A model generated the notes under the pieces. It was not told the DNA's origin, searched no databases, and saw only the letters and a list, made by a program, of their open reading frames with translations. DNA of 64,000 bases from Companilactobacillus musae (GTDB lineage Bacteria > Bacillota > Bacilli > Lactobacillales > Lactobacillaceae): positions 1 to 64,000 of the forward strand of contig NZ_BIFW01000001.1 of NCBI RefSeq assembly GCF_003967595.1, given 5' to 3'. Shown here one piece after another: positions 38,481 through 48,122 of this stretch. Positions within the stretch are counted from its first letter, which is position 1. Each line of letters opens with the position of its first letter. Position numbers and translations under genes: made by a program.

Positions 38481-38604
38481 ATAGGTTCTTAGCGGCTTTG
38501 CCGCTTAGAACCTATTATGGGGACGTCGAAAGACATCCGTATACCATTTTGGGTTTAAAAAAAGGCTTTGCCGCTTAGAACCTATTATGGGGACGTCGAA
38601 AGAC
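38481..38604 (+). repeat. 41 bp direct repeat with hairpins between the T-box and valS
   Basis: A perfect 41-base repeat occurs at 38494-38534 and 38564-38604 (period 70). Copy 1 carries a full hairpin, ATAGGTTCT-T-AGCGGC-TTT-GCCGCT-T-AGAACCTAT (38481-38515); copy 2 retains only its 3' half. Both carry GGACGTC-GAAA-GAC(A/G)TCC, perfect in copy 2. It lies after the T-box terminator, so only read-through valS mRNA contains it. The first hairpin shares the T-T mismatch and TTCT/AGAA frame with elements B and D. Confidence 0.85.
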
Positions 38605-38662
38605 GTCCAAATGTTATTTAGAGTTTTATTTTGATAATTTATTTTTTATGGAGGAAAATTTT

Positions 38663-41311
38663 ATGAGAGAAATCGACATGGATACGAAGTATAATCCTCA
38701 AGAAGTCGAAGATGGTCGTTACCAAACATGGTTAGACGAAGATGTCTTCAAACCTTCTGGAGATAAGAAGGCTAAGCCTTATTCAATCGTTATTCCACCA
38801 CCCAATGTTACTGGTAAATTACACATGGGTCATGCCTGGGATACTACAATTCAAGATACTTTGATTCGTTACAAGCGTATGCAAGGCTTTGACACGCTAT
38901 ATCTACCTGGTATGGATCACGCTGGGATTGCTACACAAGCTAAAGTTGAAGCCAAGCTTCGTGAACAAGGCATTACTCGTTATGATCTTGGCCGTGAAAA
39001 GTTTGTTCAAGAGGTTTGGAACTGGAAGGATGAATTTGCTAAAATCATCAAATCACAATGGGGTAAATTAGGTTTATCACTTGATTATTCACGTGAACGT
39101 TTTACCCTTGATGAAGGTTTGTCAAAGGCGGTTCGTAAAGTCTTTGTTCAAATGTATAATGACGGTTTGATCTACCGTGGTGAGTATATTATTAATTGGG
39201 ATCCACAACTTCAAACAGCTTTGTCTGATATTGAGGTTATCCATAAGGATGATCAAGGTGCTTTCTATCATGTTAAGTACCCATTTGCTGATGGTTCTGG
39301 TTTTATTGAAATTGCAACAACACGTCCCGAAACTATGTTTGGTGATGTGGCTGTCGCTGTTGCTCCTGATGACGAACGTTACAAGGATATTGTTGGTAAA
39401 GAAATTATTGTTCCATTAGTTGATCGAAAAATCCCAATTATTGCTGATCACTACGTTGATAAAGATTTTGGTACTGGTATGGTTAAAATTACACCAGCCC
39501 ATGATCCTAACGATTTTGCTGTTGGTAACAGACATGATCTTAAACGCATTAATACAATGAACGCTGACGGTACTATGAATGAGAATGCCGGTAAATATAA
39601 TGGCATGGATCGTTTTGAGGCTCGTAAAGCTATTGTTAAAGATTTGCAAGATGATGGCGATATGATAAAAATTGAACCTTACGTTCACAGTGTTGGTCAC
39701 TCAGAGCGTTCCGGTGTACAAGTCGAACCAAGACTTTCAACACAATGGTTCGTTAAAATGAAGCCATTAGCTGAAATGGTTCTAAAGAGTCAAAAAAGTG
39801 ATGACAAAGTCAACTTTGTACCAGATCGTTTTGAAGATACCTTTACGCAATGGATGGAAAATATTCACGACTGGGTTATTTCACGACAACTCTGGTGGGG
39901 TCACCAAATTCCAGCTTGGTACAATAAACAAACTGGTGAAACTTATGTTGGTGAAGAAGCACCCAAAGATATCGAGAACTGGGATCAAGATACCGATGTA
40001 CTTGATACATGGTTCTCAAGTGCTTTGTGGCCATTTTCAACTATGGGTTGGCCTGACGAAAACGCTGAAGATTACAAGCGCTATTTCCCAACTGATACTT
40101 TAGTCACTGGTTACGATATTATTCCTTTCTGGGTTTCAAGAATGATTTTCCAAAGTTTGAAATTCACTGGTAAAAAACCATTTGATAATGTTGTTATTCA
40201 TGGTTTGATGCGTGATTCACAGGGTCGTAAGATGAGTAAGTCACTTGGTAACGGTATCGATCCAATGGACGTAATTAAGAAGTATGGTGCTGATGCATTG
40301 CGTTGGTTCACAATGAACGGAACTACACCTGGTCAAGATACCCGTTTTAGTTATGATAAAATGGACGCTTCATGGAATTTTATCAATAAGATTTGGAATG
40401 CTTCACGTTACGTTATTATGAATCTTGATGATGATACTCCTGCAATGGATGATCTATCACAAGTTACTTCATATGATTTATCGGATAAGTGGATTCTTGC
40501 TAAGTTAAATGATGCAGTTAAGAGTATTAATGACAAAATGGATAAGTTCGAATTTGGGGAAGTAGAACGTACTATCTACAACTTCATTTGGAATGATTTC
40601 TGTGACTGGTATATCGAGATGAGTAAAGCCACACTTACTGGTGATGATGAGGCTGCCAAGAAGCAAAAGAAGATGATCTTGACTTATGTACTTGATCAAA
40701 CACTTCGTCTTTTACACCCAATTATGCCGTTCGTAACTGAAAAAATCTGGTTGACAATGCCACATAATGGTAAAACTATTATGCAAGCTAAGTATCCTGA
40801 ATATCATGCTGAATTGGCTGATGCTGATGCAATGGATCAAATGGATGTTTTGATTGATTTAATTAAATCATCAAGAAAAATTCGTGTGGAGGCTAACGCA
40901 CCAATGTCAAATGCAGTTGATATTATGATCAAGCCACAAGATGATAAGGTAAAAGATATTATCTTGAATAATAAAGAATATATCGATCGTTTCATGCATC
41001 CAAAGGACTTGCAAGTTGCGACTGATATTAAAGCACCTGCTTTGGCTATGACTGCTGTTACAACGAGTGCAGAACTTTACGTTCCATTAGCTGAATTGAT
41101 CGATCTTGATGAAGAGATTGCTCGTCAAAATGAAGAAGTTAAAAAGTTGGATAAAGAAATCACACGTTTGGACAAGAAATTATCAAACCAAGGCTTTGTT
41201 GCTAAAGCACCTGAAAAGGTTGTTAACGAACAAAAAGAAAAATTGGCTGATTATAAATCACGTCAAGATAAGGTTCAACAAAGAATTCAACAATTGAAAG
41301 ACAATAAATAA
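38663..41311 (+). CDS. valS: Valine-tRNA ligase
   Basis: An 882-residue class I synthetase. HIGH-type motif GKLHMGH (residues 51-57), KMSKS loop [11 protein letters not shown], an editing (CP1) domain in between, and a C-terminal coiled coil ([20 protein letters not shown]) typical of ValRS. GGAGGAAA 5 bases before the ATG at 38663 sets the start; the ATG at 38648 overlaps that site. Controlled by the T-box upstream, with a 180-base leader remnant containing a direct repeat. Confidence 0.97.
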   Translation: MREIDMDTKYNPQEVEDGRYQTWLDEDVFKPSGDKKAKPYSIVIPPPNVTGKLHMGHAWDTTIQDTLIRYKRMQGFDTLYLPGMDHAGIATQAKVEAKLREQGITRYDLGREKFVQEVWNWKDEFAKIIKSQWGKLGLSLDYSRERFTLDEGLSKAVRKVFVQMYNDGLIYRGEYIINWDPQLQTALSDIEVIHKDDQGAFYHVKYPFADGSGFIEIATTRPETMFGDVAVAVAPDDERYKDIVGKEIIVPLVDRKIPIIADHYVDKDFGTGMVKITPAHDPNDFAVGNRHDLKRINTMNADGTMNENAGKYNGMDRFEARKAIVKDLQDDGDMIKIEPYVHSVGHSERSGVQVEPRLSTQWFVKMKPLAEMVLKSQKSDDKVNFVPDRFEDTFTQWMENIHDWVISRQLWWGHQIPAWYNKQTGETYVGEEAPKDIENWDQDTDVLDTWFSSALWPFSTMGWPDENAEDYKRYFPTDTLVTGYDIIPFWVSRMIFQSLKFTGKKPFDNVVIHGLMRDSQGRKMSKSLGNGIDPMDVIKKYGADALRWFTMNGTTPGQDTRFSYDKMDASWNFINKIWNASRYVIMNLDDDTPAMDDLSQVTSYDLSDKWILAKLNDAVKSINDKMDKFEFGEVERTIYNFIWNDFCDWYIEMSKATLTGDDEAAKKQKKMILTYVLDQTLRLLHPIMPFVTEKIWLTMPHNGKTIMQAKYPEYHAELADADAMDQMDVLIDLIKSSRKIRVEANAPMSNAVDIMIKPQDDKVKDIILNNKEYIDRFMHPKDLQVATDIKAPALAMTAVTTSAELYVPLAELIDLDEEIARQNEEVKKLDKEITRLDKKLSNQGFVAKAPEKVVNEQKEKLADYKSRQDKVQQRIQQLKDNK

Positions 41312-41330
41312 TATTTGAGTATATAATGAC

Positions 41331-41357
41331 AAGGGTTGGCAAAGTCCAACCCTTTTT
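41331..41357 (+). terminator. Terminator after valS
   Basis: AAGGGTTGG (41331-41339) pairs with CCAACCCTT (41346-41354), loop CAAAGT, then T-rich sequence. folC begins 29 bases later and may also be read through. Confidence 0.9.
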
Positions 41358-41385
41358 GTTTAAGAAAAAATGGAGCGTTTAAAAA

Positions 41386-42651
41386 TTGTTAGAAAATTAT
41401 CAAGCGGCAGTTAATTACATTCATTCATTACCTAAGTTTCATCGAACCAATAACTTAGATAATATTAAACAGGCCTTGCATTTGGTAGGGGACCCACAGA
41501 ATAGTTATGAAACGATTCATATTACTGGAACTAACGGTAAAGGATCAACTACCAATTTTTTAGCAAACTTATTAGAAGGTACTGGTAAAAAGGTCGGAAT
41601 GTTTACGTCGCCTTTTATTAAAGAATTTAATGAACGAATACAAATAAATCATAAATATATTTCTAATACTGATTTACTCGATGACGTCAACTATTTGAAG
41701 GATAAAATTGGTGATATTCCTCTAGCGGAATTTGAATTTGTAACCATTTTGGGTTATTTTTATTTTCGAGGACGTGTCGATATTGCAGTGATAGAAGCAG
41801 GTATTGGTGCAAAGCATGATAAAACAAATGTTATAACACCTGAGTTGTCGATTATCACTTCAATTGATTTAGATCATGAAAAATTGATTGGTCCCACGAT
41901 CCAGGATATAGCTAGAGAAAAATCGGGAATCATTAAACCTAACAAACCTCTTATAACGGGACATTTGCATGATTCAGTGCGTGACATTGTTGAAGAAACA
42001 GCTCAACAAGAGAAAAGTCCTTTATTTGAATTTGGAAGTGATTTTGGAATTAAGAATTTTGAAACGCATGATTTTAATTTGTCGTTTACTTATTATGACG
42101 ATAAGATGACAATAGATAGTATTTCTTGCCAAGGATTTGAAAAAACTACGGCAATGAATGCGGCAATTGCCATTTGTACATTTTTAAACTATCAACGTAA
42201 TCACCACAAAATAATTTCCAAACAAACGATTCTTAACAATTTAGATAAGAATCATCTTCCTGGGAGAGCTCAAATTATTCATCAAGATCCTTTGATATTA
42301 ATGGATGGGGCTCATAATATTTCAGCAGTCTATAATTTAATTAATTCTTTAACAAAAAACTATGAAAATAAGGATATAATTGTCTTATATGCGGGAATGA
42401 AAGATAAGGATAGACATGAGATTATTGATCAGTTGGCTCCTAAAGTCGAACATATCTATATTACAAAGCTTGATATGGCGAGATCGGCTGGCCTAGGTGA
42501 TTATGATTTAGGTGCTTATTCTAATGTTTCATTTATTGAAAATTATCGTGATGAATTACAGAAAATAGTTTCCAGTTTAAGATCGGAACAAATTTTGTTG
42601 ATAACAGGTTCGTTTTATTTGGTTTCAGACTTAGAAAATTATTTCTCGTAA
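41386..42651 (+). CDS. folC: Folylpolyglutamate/dihydrofolate synthase
   Basis: A 421-residue Mur-ligase-like enzyme that adds Glu to folates. P-loop GTNGKGSTT, the FTSPFIKEFNERIQIN segment, and the DGAHN motif that marks FolC are all seen. TTG start at 41386 with TGGAGCG upstream. Its position valS-folC-radC-mreB is the usual Lactobacillales and Bacillus order. Confidence 0.93.
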   Translation: MLENYQAAVNYIHSLPKFHRTNNLDNIKQALHLVGDPQNSYETIHITGTNGKGSTTNFLANLLEGTGKKVGMFTSPFIKEFNERIQINHKYISNTDLLDDVNYLKDKIGDIPLAEFEFVTILGYFYFRGRVDIAVIEAGIGAKHDKTNVITPELSIITSIDLDHEKLIGPTIQDIAREKSGIIKPNKPLITGHLHDSVRDIVEETAQQEKSPLFEFGSDFGIKNFETHDFNLSFTYYDDKMTIDSISCQGFEKTTAMNAAIAICTFLNYQRNHHKIISKQTILNNLDKNHLPGRAQIIHQDPLILMDGAHNISAVYNLINSLTKNYENKDIIVLYAGMKDKDRHEIIDQLAPKVEHIYITKLDMARSAGLGDYDLGAYSNVSFIENYRDELQKIVSSLRSEQILLITGSFYLVSDLENYFS

Positions 42652-42659
42652 TTTAAAAT

Positions 42660-43298
42660 ATGATGATAAATTTAAGAGAAAAGATTCTAGCATATGGTGT
42701 CAATACTTTGAAAGATGAAGAATTGTTAGCCGTTATTCTTGGCAATGGTACTTCAAAAAATTCGGTGTTAGACATTTCAAAGAAAATTGTTTGCTATTCC
42801 AACGGTTTAAATTTGAGTTTGGAACAGTTAATGTCGTTTAATGGTATAGGTGTAGCACAAGCCTGTAAAATTTTGGCAGCAATTGAATTAGGAACAAGAA
42901 AAATTCAAGCTGATGTTATTCCTGAAACGGTCGTTTCGGTGGATAATATCGGAAAACATCTAGTAAAAAAAATTGGAAACGCTCCACAGGAAAAACTAGT
43001 GGCTGTTTATTTGAATAATAGTTATCATATAATTGATGAGAAAGTTATTTTCATCGGAACTGTTGATCAAGCGACAGTTCATCCGCGGGATATTTTAAGA
43101 GAAGCCGTAGGAATGTCTGCAACTCAAGTGGTTATAGCACACAATCATCCCAACGGCTCGTTGAGTTTCTCGCAGAATGATCAGGAGTTTAGTTTACGAC
43201 TTAAAAAATGTTGTCATTTAATAGGAATAAACTTAATCGATCACTTAATTATTACAAAAAAAACTTATTCTAGTCTTAAGACCTTAAATTTAATTTAG
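42660..43298 (+). CDS. radC: RadC family JAB/MPN-domain protein
   Basis: A 212-residue protein with an N-terminal helix-hairpin-helix-like region (LMSFNGIGVAQACKILAA) and a C-terminal JAMM metalloprotease-like motif: HNHPNGSLSFSQND (His, His, Ser, Asp metal ligands). The RadC family's old DNA-repair role is doubtful; the true function is unknown. No Shine-Dalgarno precedes the ATG at 42660, 8 bases after folC, so it may depend on coupling to folC. It is slightly shorter than usual at the N-terminus. Confidence 0.87.
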   Translation: MMINLREKILAYGVNTLKDEELLAVILGNGTSKNSVLDISKKIVCYSNGLNLSLEQLMSFNGIGVAQACKILAAIELGTRKIQADVIPETVVSVDNIGKHLVKKIGNAPQEKLVAVYLNNSYHIIDEKVIFIGTVDQATVHPRDILREAVGMSATQVVIAHNHPNGSLSFSQNDQEFSLRLKKCCHLIGINLIDHLIITKKTYSSLKTLNLI

Positions 43299-43338
43299 GA
43301 TATGATTTCGTCGCTCTTTCAATCGGCGTTTTCTATGA

Positions 43339-43344
43339 TATAAT
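43339..43344 (+). promoter_or_regulatory. Candidate -10 element of the mreB operon
   Basis: TATAAT lies 47 bases before the mreB start. A weak -35 (CTTTCA) is 17 bases upstream. It would drive mreBCD-minCD. Confidence 0.4.
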
Positions 43345-43391
43345 TTTGTTTAGCGTAAAATGTGGTGTGTACTTTAAAGGAGAGAAATAAA

Positions 43392-44393
43392 TTGTTTGGT
43401 ATTGGATCAAAGAAGCTCGGTATAGACTTGGGAACTGCAAATACTCTAGTTTATGCTGAAGGAAAAGGTATAGTTTTAAATGAACCTTCAGTTGTTGCAA
43501 AAAATAATAACACTGGAGAAATTGTTGCAGTCGGTTCAGATGCACGTGAAATGATTGGTCGTACACCTGGTAGTATTTCTGCAATTCGTCCAATGCGTGA
43601 CGGTGTAATTGCTGACTATGATACAACAGCAGCAATGATGAAGTATTTCATCGAAAAGACAGCTAACAACTCAAAACCATCAGTTATGGTCTGTGTACCA
43701 AGTGGTGTTACTGAGGTTGAAAAGAGAGCTGTTATTGAAGCAACTCAACATGCAGGAGCTCGTGAAGCTTATGTAATTGAAGAACCATTTGCAGCTGCTA
43801 TCGGTGCTGGACTTCCAGTTATGGATCCTACTGGTAATATGGTTGTTGATATTGGTGGTGGTACTACTGATGTTGCTACAATTTCATTAGGTGGTATCGT
43901 ATCATCTCGTTCAATTCGTGTTGCTGGTGATAAGTTTGATGAATCAATTTCTGCATATATCAAGTCAAACTACAATCTCCAAATTGGTGAAAGAACTGCT
44001 GAAGATGTTAAGATTCAAATTGGTTCTGCTTCAATCGAAAAAGCAAAAGAAATTGAATCAATGCAAATTCGTGGTAGAGATTTGGTTACAGGTTTGCCAA
44101 AGACAGTTCAATTAACTGGTGAAGACATTGCAACAGCTATTCATGAAAATGTCGAAGAAATAATTGAAACAATTAAAGAAACTCTTGAGGAAACATCTCC
44201 TGAAATTGCTGCCGATGTTATCGACCACGGTATTGTTCTTACTGGTGGTGGAGCATTGTTGCATCATTTACCAGAAGTTATTTCTGAAGCAACGGGAGTT
44301 CCTGTATTCATTGCTCAAGACCCACTAGATTGTGTGGCTATCGGTACTGGTGAATCATTAAAGAATATCGATGTAATGCGTCGCCAAAAATAA
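43392..44393 (+). CDS. mreB: Rod shape-determining protein MreB
   Basis: A 333-residue actin homologue. Phosphate motifs [12 protein letters not shown] and [13 protein letters not shown] and the adenosine motif [12 protein letters not shown] are present. Forms filaments that orient the elongation machinery. The start TTG at 43392 follows AAAGGAGAG; the ATG at 43362 would place the Shine-Dalgarno inside the gene. Together with mreC and mreD it forms the shape operon; a paralogue (Mbl) is at 25703. Confidence 0.95.
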   Translation: MFGIGSKKLGIDLGTANTLVYAEGKGIVLNEPSVVAKNNNTGEIVAVGSDAREMIGRTPGSISAIRPMRDGVIADYDTTAAMMKYFIEKTANNSKPSVMVCVPSGVTEVEKRAVIEATQHAGAREAYVIEEPFAAAIGAGLPVMDPTGNMVVDIGGGTTDVATISLGGIVSSRSIRVAGDKFDESISAYIKSNYNLQIGERTAEDVKIQIGSASIEKAKEIESMQIRGRDLVTGLPKTVQLTGEDIATAIHENVEEIIETIKETLEETSPEIAADVIDHGIVLTGGGALLHHLPEVISEATGVPVFIAQDPLDCVAIGTGESLKNIDVMRRQK

Positions 44394-44415
44394 GCGGGTT
44401 AATCCCGTTTTTTTT
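44394..44415 (+). terminator. Weak hairpin with T8 between mreB and mreC
   Basis: CGGG (44395-44398) pairs with CCCG (44404-44407), loop TTAAT, followed by T8. The stem is only 4-5 pairs, so at most it reduces mreC-onward transcription relative to mreB. Confidence 0.45.
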
Positions 44416-44438
44416 ATTTGATCTACTAGGAGGAAGCA

Positions 44439-45302
44439 ATGCAAAAGTTTTTTTCAAATAAAAAATTGATTATTTTAATGATACTTATTATTGTTACTTT
44501 TGGTCTTTTGGCGGTTACGGTCAATATTCGTGATAACAAAAATACCCCACCAGTCGTCCAACAAGTCGGTAATGATGTTGTCAGCGTGGTTGGCGGAGTA
44601 TTTGCTTACCCAACTAATGCTGTGAAAAATGCTACCTCAGAATTCTCTGATTTGTATAATACATATTCCGAGAATAAGCGTCTTAAGGCAAGAATTGGTG
44701 AGTTAGCTCAAAACCAAGCTAAGCTAGAAGTAGTTCAAGATGAGAATAAGAAATTAAAACAAGAATTAAAATTAAATGATACTTTAACTGATTACACAAC
44801 AGTTAATGCCTCTGTTTTGTCGCGTTCACCAAGTAGTTGGCAAAGTTACTTGACGATTAACCGTGGTCAAACTAGTGGAATTAAGAAGAATATGCCAGTT
44901 ATGTCCGGAAAAGGTTTAATCGGTAGAATTGTTGAAGTTGATAAAGTTAGTTCTAAAGTTGAGTTGATTTCAACTGATAATGAGTTGAATGATAAGTTTG
45001 CTGCTGAAATCAGTGGAGATAATAATAAAAATATTACTGGTGTTGTTAGTCGTTATGACAGTTCAACTGGTGATCTTGTTATGGAAAACGTCAATTCAGT
45101 TAAGAACATTAAAAAAGGCCAAAGCGTCATCACGTCTGGTTTAGGTGGTTTAACACCGCGTGGACTATATATCGGTAAAGTTTACGGTATCAAGAAGGAT
45201 AATTATGGGATGACAAATTCCGTCTATATTACTCCAGCTGCTGAATTACGTAACTTTACAGTTGTGACAGTTATCAAATCATCTGTTAGTGGTGAGAAGT
45301 AA
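44439..45302 (+). CDS. mreC: Rod shape-determining protein MreC
   Basis: A 287-residue bitopic protein: a membrane helix (about 9-27), a coiled coil (YNTYSENKRLKARIGELAQNQAKLE) and a beta-rich outer domain (SPSSWQSYLTINRGQTSGI...GLIGRI). MreC dimers activate the PBP2-RodA synthase. AGGAGG precedes the ATG. It overlaps mreD by one base. Confidence 0.95.
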   Translation: MQKFFSNKKLIILMILIIVTFGLLAVTVNIRDNKNTPPVVQQVGNDVVSVVGGVFAYPTNAVKNATSEFSDLYNTYSENKRLKARIGELAQNQAKLEVVQDENKKLKQELKLNDTLTDYTTVNASVLSRSPSSWQSYLTINRGQTSGIKKNMPVMSGKGLIGRIVEVDKVSSKVELISTDNELNDKFAAEISGDNNKNITGVVSRYDSSTGDLVMENVNSVKNIKKGQSVITSGLGGLTPRGLYIGKVYGIKKDNYGMTNSVYITPAAELRNFTVVTVIKSSVSGEK

Positions 45303-45844
45303 TGAATATTAAAACACGAAAGATTTTTGGCCAAGTATTATTCATTTTATTTACGTTTTACCTAGATGGTTTAATGAAATGGGCCTTTTTGAATAATATG
45401 AATCACGGCATAATCATCGTTTTGCCACAGTTAATGCTGATGGCTATTGTAATGTTAACAATGCGTATTGATGATCGACGTCAGTTGATTACCTATGGAA
45501 TTGTTTTTGGATTGATTTATGATTCTTATTACTATGGAATTATTGGTCTTTATACAATTCTGTTGCCATTGTTAATGATAGGAATTGATCATTTTAAATT
45601 TCTATTAGTTAAAAACAATATGGGTTATGAACTATCAATTTATTTTTTGTCGTTGACTTTCTTACAATCAGGGATTTATCTCCTAGAAAGATTGTTACAA
45701 CAGACTAATACAAGTGTATTTGATTTCATCACTTATACATTAGGTCCGACATTGCTTTGGAATGTAGTAGTTTTCTTTATTCTATACATTCCCTTGGCTA
45801 ATTTGTCGGAATGGTTGGTGAAATATCGGAGGGATAATAAATGA
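45302..45844 (+). CDS. mreD: Rod shape-determining protein MreD
   Basis: A 180-residue protein with five or six membrane helices and the family's QLMLMAIVMLTMRI and VFGLIYDSYYYGIIGLYTILLP segments. It is the membrane partner of MreC. The ATG overlaps the mreC stop, and the end overlaps minC by 4 bases, so translation is coupled along the operon. Confidence 0.92.
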   Translation: MNIKTRKIFGQVLFILFTFYLDGLMKWAFLNNMNHGIIIVLPQLMLMAIVMLTMRIDDRRQLITYGIVFGLIYDSYYYGIIGLYTILLPLLMIGIDHFKFLLVKNNMGYELSIYFLSLTFLQSGIYLLERLLQQTNTSVFDFITYTLGPTLLWNVVVFFILYIPLANLSEWLVKYRRDNK

Positions 45845-46479
45845 GTGACATCATTTTAAAGGGTGATAAAAGGGGCTTCTCCGTCATTGTTGACGCTAAG
45901 GCTAATTATGTTGATGCTTTCAAGGAATTAAAGGAACTTATTATGCAGCAAAACATAAAATCAACCAATGAAAATGATGATGTCATTAAATTTACTATCA
46001 AAACTGGTAATCGTTTATTAACTGATGAGCAAAAGGAAGCTATTCGTGATTTCTTTGAAGACTATCCACAATTGAAGTTGATGGATATTGAATCAGATGT
46101 AGAATCTAAAACTAGAGTCCAAGAGATATTGGATGCTAATAGAACAACAGTCGAATCAGGAATTGTCCGTAGTGGACAAAAATTGGATTATCAAGGCGAC
46201 TTAATTTTTTTAGGAACTTTGCATCGAGATGCTCAGATACGTGCAACTGGTTCAATTTATATTCTTGGTGAAGTCGATGGTATTGTTCAGGCTGGTTATC
46301 CGAATAATACCGAGGCCGTAATTTTTGGCAATTTGGAAAATGTTGATCAGTTAAGAATTGCCGACGTCATTGAAATCGTAACCGATGATAATAAGGCTGA
46401 TTTTCAGACTGGAAAATATGCTTATATTGATGATTTGCATTCGATCAGTGTTGATGATTTAAAGAATTATAAGAGATAG
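45841..46479 (+). CDS. minC: Septum site-determining protein MinC
   Basis: A 212-residue inhibitor of FtsZ polymerisation. The N-terminal domain is about 1-95; the C-terminal beta-helix contains SGQKLDYQGDLIFLGTLHRDAQIRATGSIYILGEVDGIVQAG, the conserved MinD/FtsZ-binding part. It overlaps mreD by 4 bases and precedes minD by 25. It prevents division near the poles. Confidence 0.93.
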   Translation: MSDIILKGDKRGFSVIVDAKANYVDAFKELKELIMQQNIKSTNENDDVIKFTIKTGNRLLTDEQKEAIRDFFEDYPQLKLMDIESDVESKTRVQEILDANRTTVESGIVRSGQKLDYQGDLIFLGTLHRDAQIRATGSIYILGEVDGIVQAGYPNNTEAVIFGNLENVDQLRIADVIEIVTDDNKADFQTGKYAYIDDLHSISVDDLKNYKR

Positions 46480-46504
46480 ATTAAGGAAAAAGGGCAGGTT
46501 AACT

Positions 46505-47302
46505 ATGGGGATATCAATAGTTGTTACTTCTGGAAAAGGTGGAGTAGGTAAAACTACTACTACTGCAAATGTTAGTTCTGTCTTGGCAAGTCTTGGCAAA
46601 AAGGTTTGCATGGTTGATTTGGATATTGGATTGAGAAATCTTGATGCAGTTATGGGACTGACTAATCGAATTGTCTATGACATTGTGGATGTTGCTCAGC
46701 ATCGAGTAGTTGTTTCGCAAGCTTTAGTTCGAGACCCAAGATTTGAAGATAATTTGTATTTGTTAGCAGCCTCACAGTTTGCTGATAAGTATGTTTTGGA
46801 CAAAGAATCAGTGGGTAATATTGTCAATGAACTAAAACAACGATTTGATTTTGTGATGATCGATTGTCCTGCCGGAATTGAATATGGTTTTCAAAATGCC
46901 GTTTCAATTGCTGATGGTGCCTTGGTCGTAACTAATCCAGAAGTTGCTTCAGTTAGTGATGCAGATCGAGTAGTTGGAATTCTTGAAAATATGAATATGC
47001 CAATTACACCACATTTAATTATTAATCGAATTCGTAAGAATATGATCAATGAAGGAACTTCAATGAGAATTGATGATATCGTTAATCATTTAGGAATTCC
47101 TTTGTTGGGAATTGTTATTGACGAGGATAAAGTTATTGCCGCCTCCAATTCCGGTCAAACAGTTGCGTTTGATCCTCAAAGTGATGCTGGCCATAGTTAT
47201 CAAAATATTGCTCGAAGAATGTTGGGACAAAATATTCCTTTGAATCTGTCGAGTGGTACTAAAAAAGTTGGCTTTTGGGGCAGAGTGTTTGGAAGAAAAT
47301 AA
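46505..47302 (+). CDS. minD: Septum site-determining ATPase MinD
   Basis: A 265-residue deviant-Walker ATPase: SGKGGVGKTTTTAN at the start, switch region MIDCPAGIEYGF, and a C-terminal amphipathic membrane anchor (KVGFWGRVFGRK). It recruits MinC to the membrane. No minE is present; DivIVA at 60814 is likely the polar landmark, as in Bacillus. The promoter for thiT overlaps its stop. Confidence 0.95.
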   Translation: MGISIVVTSGKGGVGKTTTTANVSSVLASLGKKVCMVDLDIGLRNLDAVMGLTNRIVYDIVDVAQHRVVVSQALVRDPRFEDNLYLLAASQFADKYVLDKESVGNIVNELKQRFDFVMIDCPAGIEYGFQNAVSIADGALVVTNPEVASVSDADRVVGILENMNMPITPHLIINRIRKNMINEGTSMRIDDIVNHLGIPLLGIVIDEDKVIAASNSGQTVAFDPQSDAGHSYQNIARRMLGQNIPLNLSSGTKKVGFWGRVFGRK

Positions 47303-47317
47303 ACTCTATGGTACAAT
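47289..47317 (+). promoter_or_regulatory. Promoter of the TPP riboswitch-thiT unit
   Basis: TTGGAA (47289-47294), 17 bases, TACAAT (47312-47317), overlapping the end of minD. The aptamer begins 21 bases after the -10. Confidence 0.65.
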
Positions 47318-47338
47318 TTTTCTGTAAATTAAATAAGT

Positions 47339-47427
47339 CAACACAGGGGGAGCCTTTGGCTGAGAGTGAACAAATTGTTCAGACCCTTTAAACCTGTTAT
47401 GTTAATACATGCGTAGGGATAGTGTTG
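47339..47427 (+). promoter_or_regulatory. TPP (THI-box) riboswitch aptamer
   Basis: P1 is CAACAC (47339-47344) with GTGTTG (47422-47427). Conserved parts are present: GGGGAGCC..., CTGAGAGTGAAC, GACCCTTTAAACCTG and GCGTAGGGA. Thiamine pyrophosphate binding should switch off thiT. Confidence 0.96.
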
Positions 47428-47442
47428 TTCAAGCAGATGCTC

Positions 47443-47485
47443 GAACTCTCTTGTGATGACTAAATCAGAAGGGAGTTCTTTTTTT
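47443..47485 (+). terminator. Riboswitch expression platform: terminator holding the thiT ribosome binding site
   Basis: GAACTCTCTT (47443-47452) pairs with AAGGGAGTTC (47469-47478), followed by T7 and immediately the thiT ATG. The Shine-Dalgarno AAGGGAG is in the right arm. So the same hairpin can end transcription and hide the ribosome binding site. Confidence 0.85.
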
Positions 47486-48067
47486 ATGACTAATGTTGGA
47501 AGAAGTAGCGATTTAATCGTTATTACCGAAGGGGCTTTAATAACCGCTTTGGCATTAGTTTTATCATTTGTACCACATTCAACTGGGGTATCCTCGATTG
47601 AATTTATGTATGGTTTGATACCAATGGCCATTTTTGCATTACGTCGTGGTCTTAAGGCTGGTTTAATGGCAGGCCTAGTTTGGGGAATTTTGGATCTTGT
47701 GTTGCGGGGGTTCAGCAATGGCGGATTTTTAAATCCTCTACAAGGTTTTGTTGAATATCCATTAGCATTCGGTGTTGTTGGTTTGATCGGCCTAGGTAGT
47801 GTGCGAGTTAAACGCGCCATTGAAGAAGGTAAGAGTACTTTAGGATTAATTATTTTTTATTCAGCAATTGGTTTCTTTGCAAAGTATTTCTTTCATTTTA
47901 TTGCTGGTGGTATTTATTGGGGAAGTTATGCTCCTAAGACAATGAACCCATGGATTTATTCATTGGTCATCAACGGAGGCAGTTTTATTGCCAATATGAT
48001 AATGATGTTGGTTTTGGCAGTGGTATTGAATCGAGTATTTAAACGATTAATCATTGTTAGAAATTAG
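47486..48067 (+). CDS. thiT: Thiamine ECF transporter substrate-binding subunit ThiT
   Basis: A 193-residue membrane protein with six helices, the S component that binds thiamine and docks on a shared ECF module. Seen: EFMYGLIPMAIFALRRGLKAGLMAGLVWGILDL and HFIAGGIYWG, the thiamine pocket region of YuaJ/ThiT. The ATG at 47486 is used; an in-frame GTG at 47453 lies in the terminator. The TPP riboswitch upstream confirms the substrate. No ECF ATPase genes are in this window. Confidence 0.95.
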   Translation: MTNVGRSSDLIVITEGALITALALVLSFVPHSTGVSSIEFMYGLIPMAIFALRRGLKAGLMAGLVWGILDLVLRGFSNGGFLNPLQGFVEYPLAFGVVGLIGLGSVRVKRAIEEGKSTLGLIIFYSAIGFFAKYFFHFIAGGIYWGSYAPKTMNPWIYSLVINGGSFIANMIMMLVLAVVLNRVFKRLIIVRN

Positions 48068-48076
48068 TTAAAAATC

Positions 48077-48118
48077 AAAGAGGACGTAAACCATTAAGGT
48101 TTACGTCCTCTTTTTTTT
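48077..48118. terminator. Bidirectional terminator between thiT and the DUF4044 gene
   Basis: AAAGAGGACGTAAACC (48077-48092) pairs with GGTTTACGTCCTCTTT (48098-48113), loop ATTAA, with T8 on the plus side. It also closes the convergent DUF4044 gene. Confidence 0.93.
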
Positions 48119-48122
48119 GTTT

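Noticed and set aside
38494-38604. CRISPR array
   Set aside because: Only two repeat copies, of 41 bases with a 29-base spacer, within the valS leader. No cas genes and no further units.
47338-47820. 160-residue minus-strand frame opposite thiT and its riboswitch
   Set aside because: It covers the TPP aptamer and the ThiT coding strand; the composition (Pro/Arg/Thr) is that of an antisense shadow.
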